Assembly: GCA_023145395.1 (NCBI GenBank)
Contig: JAGLDW010000454.1
Location: 1 to 11,114, forward strand
DNA: 11,114 nt
Origin: Lentisphaeria bacterium
GTDB taxonomy: Bacteria; Verrucomicrobiota; Lentisphaeria; Oligosphaerales; Lenti-02
Direction: 5' to 3'
The notes under the pieces are model-generated. The model did no database searches. It was not told where the DNA came from and worked only from the letters and a program-made list of their open reading frames with translations. The position numbers were made by a program, and so were the translations under genes. Position 1 is the first letter of the stretch, and every line of letters begins with the position of its first letter. This document shows positions 9,001-11,114 of the stretch, piece by piece.

Positions 9001-11114
9001 GCAGGGTCGGGGTTCAAGCCAAAATCATAGGTGTAGGCCGCATGCCTGTCCACATCCGTGGAAAGGCTGACACGGTCTTGGAAATCCGCATTGACGACGG
9101 CGGTGCCGATGTTCTTGACCGTGTAGGTCACGGTCATGTTCTCGCCTCTCTCGTAAGCCTGCTTGTCCGTGGCGATGGAGGTGACCACGAGGTTGGGATA
9201 TTCCGGCGGGGGGATCAGCAGCGAATCATCGGCGATCATTGTGTTGTTGGCTCTGGTCGGCCCGTCTGTGGGACCTTCAACCACCATGGGTGCATTCCAC
9301 ATGGGCACGTCGGCTTCGATCACAACGTACCATGTCCCGGCGATGCCCTCGGGCAAGACAAGGGTCTTCTGGTGTTGCTCGGAGGCTCCTGCCGCCAAGT
9401 CGCTTCCCCCCACTTGATCGGGCCACCCACGCCCCAGTTCCCCTTGCGGATCGTCGCTTAGGTACACGAGTTCGTCCCAGCCTTGTCCGTTGGTGCCAGT
9501 GCCCACGGTCCCGAGGTTGGTGACGGTCCAGGAGATGTCCACGGTATCGCCGGGTGCGAGGTTCGCACCAGTAGGATGCGGGGTGACCACCACGTTGCTC
9601 ACCGCCAGATCGGGATAGCTCTTGGCTGTTACCGTCAGGCGGTTGTCGATGGCGACGGCAGCGGTGTTGTCCGCAGCGTCGCTGTCCGGAATAGTCCGGA
9701 TCACTGGAATCTTGCCCAATGCATAGTAGGTGTCCGCAGCGATTCCTTCAGGCACTTTTCCCTGCTTGGTGACCAGCAGGGATTCGGCGGGGGCCAGGAC
9801 ACGTTCAACCAGTACCCCCAAGTTGACAGCACCCACCGATTCGCTCCGGTAGTAGAACTTGATCTTGGACCCAGAGGCTACGCCATTCACGAGAAGCGTC
9901 AGTTCCGAGGTCTGGCCTGGTGCCAGGCCGGAACCGCAGAGAGCAGCCCAAGAAGTGCTGTGGGCGTATGCGTTGGTCAGTTCACTATTCACGTCCCCAC
10001 CGTCCGCCGCCCAGCTTCGCCCCCCCCAGCCGCCGTCATACTCGAAATCCTCGTGCCAGATGCGGACGTCCCCGCTGTCCGTCATTTCCACGTCGTCAAT
10101 TCGCAGTTCGGCCATGTCATTGTCATCGATTCCATAGCGGGTGATGAACCAGCGCAGTCGGTAGTTCCCATCGGCTGGGAAAGTCACGGTTTGGAGGTCA
10201 GACCAGACGTGGAGGCTAGGTGTGGACCAACTTGTGGTGTTGGAATACATGAATCCACAGCAATTGGAAGCGGTCATGCTGGGCGCAGTGTAGGAACCAT
10301 TTTCATCGTTGGCTCCAAGGTCCGTTGCATCCCAGGTGTCGTCCGTGGAAAGTGCCAGATCGAGCGGCACGCTTGTATTCCAGATCAGGGGGTTGGGACC
10401 GGTGTTGGTCACGCTTGCCGAGATGTTGAACGTATCTCCGGACGCCAGCGCGGAAAGGGGCGCACGGTTGACGGCCGATGCCGTCAGAGAGGTCAACTCC
10501 AGGCTGGAGACAGGCACCTCGCGGAGGAACAGGGGGTAGCGGCAGGGATGGTCGCTATTTACTTGCCCCAACAGGCTGATTTCAATGTGATACACCACCT
10601 CGGGAATGCCTGCGGGCACCAGCAGGGTACCGGGATTGGCGTCATCGATCAATGTCCCGTCCGGCGCGAACACCCGGCAGGAGAATGTGTAGGTGCGGTT
10701 GCGTGCACTGCTGCCGGTGCCGACGACGTAGCTCTGCCTTCCCGCAGAAATCTGAAATGCGCGGGTCGCCGTTCGGTTGCCAGGCAAGGAAAAGGAAAAG
10801 AAATCACGATCACCGTCCCGCTCTATCGTCCCGATAACTGCCGTGCCCAGATCCGCTTCGGTCAGGTGGTCTGCAACAGGGATCGATTCGGGCCCATTGA
10901 CATGATCGTCGTCAGGCTGCACGCTGGCGCGGACCACGTAGCCACCGAGATAGGTTCCGCCTCCGCCCTCGCCCTGTTGGGTGCCCAGTGCTTCGACGCG
11001 CAGATAGTGGATGCTAGCTACTCCCGCAGGAACGCGGTAGGAGATGATGCGACTCCCCGAGTGGAGCGCGGTCGTCCCGTCCGAACCCAGCAGCGTGAGA
11101 GTGAAATCGGTATC
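1..11114 (-). CDS. Giant CARDB-repeat secreted/surface protein, internal fragment (partial at both ends)
   Basis: The minus-strand frame with codons at plus positions n to n+2 (n divisible by 3) is open across the window: 3704 complete codons, about 400 kDa, with no start or stop. Evidence that it is real: all 18 repeat cores (W/F-x-D/N strand) and most of their closing Asn-Asn turns, spread from 10382 to 1881, fall in this one frame, and all recognisable domains are in it. Order: two PPC-like domains, 18 CARDB Ig-like repeats, a PPC-like domain, a TIG-like domain, an unassigned segment, a carboxypeptidase-regulatory-like domain and a probable propeller. CARDB (cell adhesion related domain found in bacteria) is an extracellular Ig-like fold, so an exported adhesin or matrix protein is inferred. 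Signal peptide and C-terminal anchor or sorting signal would lie outside the window. I see no transmembrane segment and no catalytic motif. Cysteines are rare. No operon context is visible. The open frame and CARDB assignment are strong; the biological role is not known. Confidence 0.95.
3..330 (-). other. Start of probable BNR/sialidase-like beta-propeller (cut by window)
   Basis: Residues about 3595-3704. 'Q-K-P-N-M-T-A-D-A-A-G-N-L-H-L-V-W' (about 270-320) then 'G-V-V-W-H-A-F-W' and 'W-N-L-L-A', followed by a second similar unit: 'R-V-P-R-I-V-S-H', 'G-G-V-L-V-V-W-E-A' (about 90-160) and 'N-A-I-H-L-M'. The phrase 'P-x-I-x-x-D-x-x-G-x-x-x-x-V-W' repeated with a following W/H strand is typical of BNR or exo-alpha-sialidase-like propeller blades. 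Two blades are visible; the rest lies beyond position 1. Enzymatic versus binding role cannot be told. Confidence 0.55.
372..612 (-). other. Carboxypeptidase regulatory-like (CarboxypepD_reg/SdrD-B type) domain
   Basis: Residues about 3501-3581. The order of strands fits a prealbumin-like sandwich: 'V-T-G-F-L-R-V' opening, 'L-G-N-V-R-M-A-L' (strand carrying the substituent), 'A-A-T-T-A-P-D-G-K-F-V-F-R-D-I-A-P' (about 460-515), then 'Y-R-L-I-A-E-G-Y'. The 'T-x-x-D-G-x-F-x-F-x-x-I-x-P-x-x-Y-x-L' phrase is the family hallmark. The role is structural in known proteins. Confidence 0.75.
630..1211 (-). other. Unassigned segment with Y-G-N-x-G-D / I-P-A-P-L-L signature and helical end
   Basis: Residues about 3302-3495. 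The first half looks like a beta-sandwich: 'L-E-L-R-V-L-A-P' then 'W-I-E-Y-G-N-Q-G-D' and 'D-I-P-A-P-L-L-Y-F' (about 1071-1116), 'R-L-P-P-G-S-R-F-R-V-Q-I-A-F'. I have an impression of similar 'YGN-GD-APLL' phrases next to TIG and PPC domains in other giant secreted bacterial proteins, but I cannot name a family. The second half (about 830-630) differs from the rest of the window: it is rich in Glu, Gln, Arg, Leu, Ala ('N-Q-R-M-L-E-Y-L-H-N-H-F', 'A-L-R-Q-W-R-Q-E-R') and looks alpha-helical. No catalytic motif was recognised. Confidence 0.5.
1212..1475 (-). other. IPT/TIG-like Ig domain
   Basis: Residues about 3213-3301. The start 'A-C-S-P-N-S-V-G-N-A-G' followed by 'T-T-F-R-I-E-G-A-R-F' (about 1417-1470) is the signature of IPT/TIG domains (usual form S-P-x-x-G-x-x-G-G-x-x-V-T-I-x-G-x-x-F). 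It continues with 'T-Q-V-V-L-I', 'L-L-H-A-Q-V-D-L', 'G-Q-Y-E-L-R-L-T-N' and the closing strand 'A-E-V-T-I-T'. In secreted bacterial proteins these domains are structural or ligand-binding spacers. Confidence 0.75.
1500..1817 (-). other. PPC-like domain with Asp-rich opening loop
   Basis: Residues about 3100-3205. It opens with 'E-D-D-P-D-D-D-D-D-G' (about 1788-1817), then 'H-D-Y-Y-Y-A-V-D-V-E-A-G' (Y-Y-Y at 1734-1742), 'L-E-I-A-L' and 'E-L-F-V-L-H-G-D-V-P-T', and ends with 'S-G-T-R-S-G-R-Y-Y-I-L-L-R-A' (about 1535-1580) and 'G-D-Y-S-L-T-A-T'. This is the PPC pattern: a solvent-exposed sandwich whose last strands read G-x-Y-Y-I-L followed by Y-x-L. The acidic loop could bind calcium (inference). 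Confidence 0.65.
1857..4262 (-). repeat. CARDB repeats 13 to 18
   Basis: Six repeats without large insertions. Repeat 13 (about 4262-3909): W2320, 'A-L-S-D-D', closing 'G-G-N-V-G' instead of N-N. Repeat 14 (about 3896-3492): 'P-P-P-D-V-L-V', W2452, N-N at 3510-3515. Repeat 15 (about 3467-3060): 'L-P-D-L-V-P', W2596, 'V-Y-I-K-G-A-D' in place of Y-L-S, N-N at 3081-3086. Repeat 16 (about 3044-2670): 'L-P-D-L-V-V-T', W2734, N-N at 2703-2708. Repeat 17 (about 2663-2235): 'V-P-N-L', W2872, 'F-L-S-R-D', N-N at 2286-2291. Repeat 18 (about 2234-1857): 'Y-D-L-Q-V-T', W3006, 'I-Y-L-S-T-D', N-N at 1881-1886. Many copies carry D/E-rich turns of the form S-x-D-x-x-x-D-x-x-D just after Y-L-S. Confidence 0.9.
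4320..5543 (-). repeat. CARDB repeats 10, 11 and 12
   Basis: Repeat 10 (about 5543-5160): 'H-P-D-L' at 5529-5540, W1909 in 'Y-W-E-D-R-V-Y-L-S-D-D', N-N at 5175-5180; one of the most canonical copies. Repeat 11 (about 5138-4755): 'F-P-D-L', W2032, 'K-I-Y-L-S-D-D', 'G-T-Y-Y-L-V-V-E-V-D', N-N at 4773-4778. Repeat 12 (about 4736-4320): 'T-P-N-L-T-V', W2169, 'L-Y-F-S-T-T', 'G-D-Y-Y-L-V-V-K-T-D', then 'E-D-D-N-E-G' and an extra loop 'A-N-D-G-G-E-A' before a further hydrophobic strand near 4300-4350. This leads to an acidic linker before repeat 13. Confidence 0.88.
5559..6341 (-). other. CARDB repeat 9 with nested, order-swapped jelly-roll-like insertion
   Basis: Residues about 1592-1852. The host repeat begins 'A-V-D-F-S-I', has W1636 in 'A-W-A-D-L-I', resumes at 'V-P-A-H-S' (about 5700-5715) with 'I-T-L-P-Q-F', and closes 'E-G-N-N' (N-N at 5580-5585). 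The insertion (about 6160-5720) has 'N-W-V-Q-I-H-I-P-V' (W1672), 'G-T-H-A-L-A-W-T-F-S-R' (W1688), 'W-I-D-D-L' (D1706-D1707), then 'I-A-F-D-G' (F1724), 'L-G-H-D' and 'G-E-I-S-F-W-I-Q-V-D' (W1786) followed by 'L-L-D-F-Y-L-D'. Motif order and spacing match the insertion in repeat 5. Confidence 0.8.
6339..7520 (-). repeat. CARDB repeats 6, 7 and 8
   Basis: Repeat 6 (about 7520-7185): 'L-P-D-L-T-V-T', W1238, a weak 'L-A-L-V-N-D' in place of Y-L-S-x-D, closing 'E-D-N-N' at 7197-7208. Repeat 7 (about 7178-6765): starts 'D-I-L-S-V', W1362, then a lengthened middle and an acidic Gly-rich closing loop 'D-D-G-N-G-G-G-E-D-N-N' (6774-6806), resembling the loop of repeat 3. Repeat 8 (about 6743-6339): 'I-D-L-A-V-T', W1508, 'T-L-P-Q-W' and 'T-N-Y-H-S-D', closing 'R-G-N-N' (N-N at 6360-6365). 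Repeat 8 shares the 'P-Q-F/W ... T-N' phrase with repeat 4, at the same place in the fold. Confidence 0.85.
7542..8358 (-). other. CARDB repeat 5 with nested, order-swapped jelly-roll-like insertion
   Basis: Residues about 919-1190. The first half runs 'A-P-D-L-V-V-T', 'V-K-N-Q-G-T-G', W965 in 'A-W-N-D-S-V'. The second half resumes at 'L-A-P-G-E-S' (about 7670-7686) and closes with 'L-E-D-N-N' (N-N at 7554-7559). The insertion (about 8190-7690) contains 'W-R-Q-V-T-V-P-V' (W1000), 'G-R-H-I-L-R-W-H-Y-S-R' (W1016), 'F-L-D-D-L' (D1033-D1034), then 'L-E-D-F-E' (F1049), a G-H-E-S-D turn, 'G-E-V-S-F-W-F-H-L-D' (W1123) and 'L-K-F-F-I-D-E'. The two groups of motifs are those of a concanavalin-type jelly-roll but in the opposite order to usual. 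Confidence 0.8.
8379..9620 (-). repeat. CARDB repeats 2, 3 and 4
   Basis: Repeat 2 (about 9620-9243): P-D-L at 9606-9614, W546, canonical 'L-V-Y-L-S-D-D', closing N-N at 9243-9248, with an enlarged loop before N-N. Repeat 3 (about 9203-8760): starts Y-P-N-L-V-V; the core Trp is replaced by Phe (F678, codon 9081-9083); the closing loop is enlarged and rich in Gly, Asp and Asn ('G-G-E-N-D-N' near 8811-8830) instead of a plain N-N. Repeat 4 (about 8745-8379): P-D-L at 8733-8741, W833, 'E-F-Y-L-S-T-D', N-N at 8394-8399. They are joined by short Pro-containing linkers such as 'P-P-H-P-D-L' and 'P-P-P-E-Y-P-N-L'. Confidence 0.85.
9660..10514 (-). other. CARDB repeat 1 with long jelly-roll-like insertion
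   Basis: Residues about 200-485. The first half is clear: 'I-S-A-S-V-T-N-T-G', W245, then 'A-L-S-T-D-D-T-W-D'. The second half resumes at 'L-A-P-A-E-S' near 9790-9805 and ends 'D-A-A-D-N-T' at 9663-9680. About 165 residues are inserted between them (about 10310-9806). The insertion has 'Y-R-L-R-W' (W322), 'R-I-D-D-V' (D340-D341), then 'E-D-F-E' (F357) and 'K-I-K-F-Y-Y' (F420). It also has an unusual Cys-Cys pair (near 10255-10262) plus one later Cys, in a protein otherwise poor in Cys. This insertion is the most divergent of the three and lacks the S-F-W motif. Confidence 0.75.
10515..10913 (-). other. PPC-like beta-sandwich domain
   Basis: Residues about 68-200. It opens with D-D-D-H and a region rich in small and acidic residues, then the typical PPC core 'G-T-I-E-R-D-G-D-R-D-F-F-S-F-S-L-P' near 10785-10835 (the classic form is G-x-I-x-x-x-G-D-x-D-x-F-x-F). 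A strand with 'Y-T-F-S-C-R-V-F-A-P-D-G' follows, then 'G-I-P-E-V-V-Y-H-I-E-I' near 10575-10610. In other proteins PPC domains are non-catalytic extracellular modules next to proteases or adhesins. It joins directly to the first CARDB repeat. Confidence 0.65.
10917..11114 (-). other. Partial PPC-like beta-sandwich domain (first in window)
   Basis: Residues 1-66 of the fragment. The pattern is alternating hydrophobic strands: D-F-T-L-T-L-L-G-S-D-G, then S-Y-R-V-P-A-G-V then Y-L-R-V-E-A, a Gly-rich loop, and a closing Y-V-V-R-A strand. This matches the second half of bacterial pre-peptidase C-terminal (PPC) type domains, where the last strands read 'Y-x-V-P-A-G-x-x-Y-x-L-x-V'. The N-terminal half is cut by the window edge. 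It is followed directly by an acidic D-D-D-H linker that opens the next PPC-like unit. Assignment is by strand pattern only. Confidence 0.5.

Larger units (their letters stand above)
1857..10514 (-). repeat. Tandem array of 18 CARDB Ig-like repeats
   Basis: Residues about 200-3085. The consensus is: P-D/N-L-x-V at the start; 'V-x-x-T-V-x-N-x-G' about 30 residues later; 'W-x-D-x-x-Y-L-S-x-D'; 'L-x-P-G-x-S'; 'L-P-x-x-x-x-G-x-Y-Y-x-x-V-x-x-D'; and a final 'E-x-N-N'. Low coordinate of the core W codon (F in repeat 3) for repeats 1-18: 10380, 9477, 9081, 8616, 8220, 7401, 7029, 6591, 6207, 5388, 5019, 4608, 4155, 3759, 3327, 2913, 2499, 2097. Ordinary repeats are about 115-140 residues; repeats 1, 5 and 9 are about 260-285 because of insertions. 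The repeats are diverged: I see the same motifs but no long near-identical DNA, so the array looks old rather than recently expanded. The expected structure is a long rod of Ig-like sandwiches. Confidence 0.9.

Noticed and set aside
1857..10514. CRISPR array or DNA tandem repeat as the source of periodicity
   Set aside because: The periodicity (about 350-420 bases) is at protein level only; there are no short identical direct repeats with spacers.
1..11114. Frameshift or pseudogene breaking the gene
   Set aside because: Repeat-core and closing motifs from 10382 to 1881, and the domains at both ends, remain in a single frame; no disruption was found.

Overview
The whole window appears to lie inside one very large protein-coding gene on the minus strand. 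Reading the complement in the frame whose codons occupy plus positions n to n+2 with n divisible by 3, I find no stop codon from 11114 down to 3. That gives 3704 complete codons, with neither the start nor the stop in view. Residue numbers below count from the codon at 11112-11114 as residue 1, so residue k begins (low coordinate) at 11112-3(k-1). No other gene, RNA gene, promoter, terminator, CRISPR array or mobile element is supported.

The product is a giant, almost entirely beta-sandwich, probably secreted or surface-exposed protein. From N to C terminus in the window: a partial PPC-like (bacterial pre-peptidase C-terminal) sandwich (about 11114-10917); a second PPC-like domain (about 10913-10515); 18 consecutive CARDB-type Ig-like repeats (about 10514-1857); a further PPC-like domain preceded by an Asp-rich loop (about 1817-1500); an IPT/TIG-like Ig domain (about 1475-1212); a roughly 195-residue segment of unassigned family with a Y-G-N-x-G-D...I-P-A-P-L-L signature and a helical end (about 1211-630); a carboxypeptidase-regulatory-like sandwich (about 612-372); and the beginning of a probable BNR/sialidase-type beta-propeller (about 330-3) that runs off the window.

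The most unusual feature is in CARDB repeats 1, 5 and 9. Each carries a long insertion between the central W-x-D strand and the second half of the fold. Each insertion contains two conserved halves of what resembles a jelly-roll (concanavalin/MAM-like) domain, but in swapped order: the 'aGxHxLxW...iDDl' end comes before the 'F(E/D)...GxxSFW...FyiD' beginning. The spacing within all three is nearly identical, and the host repeats fall every fourth position, so a four-repeat block may have been duplicated.

Organism: a GC-rich bacterium with a very large extracellular modular protein. Such architectures are common in Planctomycetes/Verrucomicrobia-type and related environmental lineages, but no marker gene is present and this placement is a weak inference. 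Likely roles are adhesion, matrix or cell-cell contact, or carbohydrate binding; no catalytic domain is visible.
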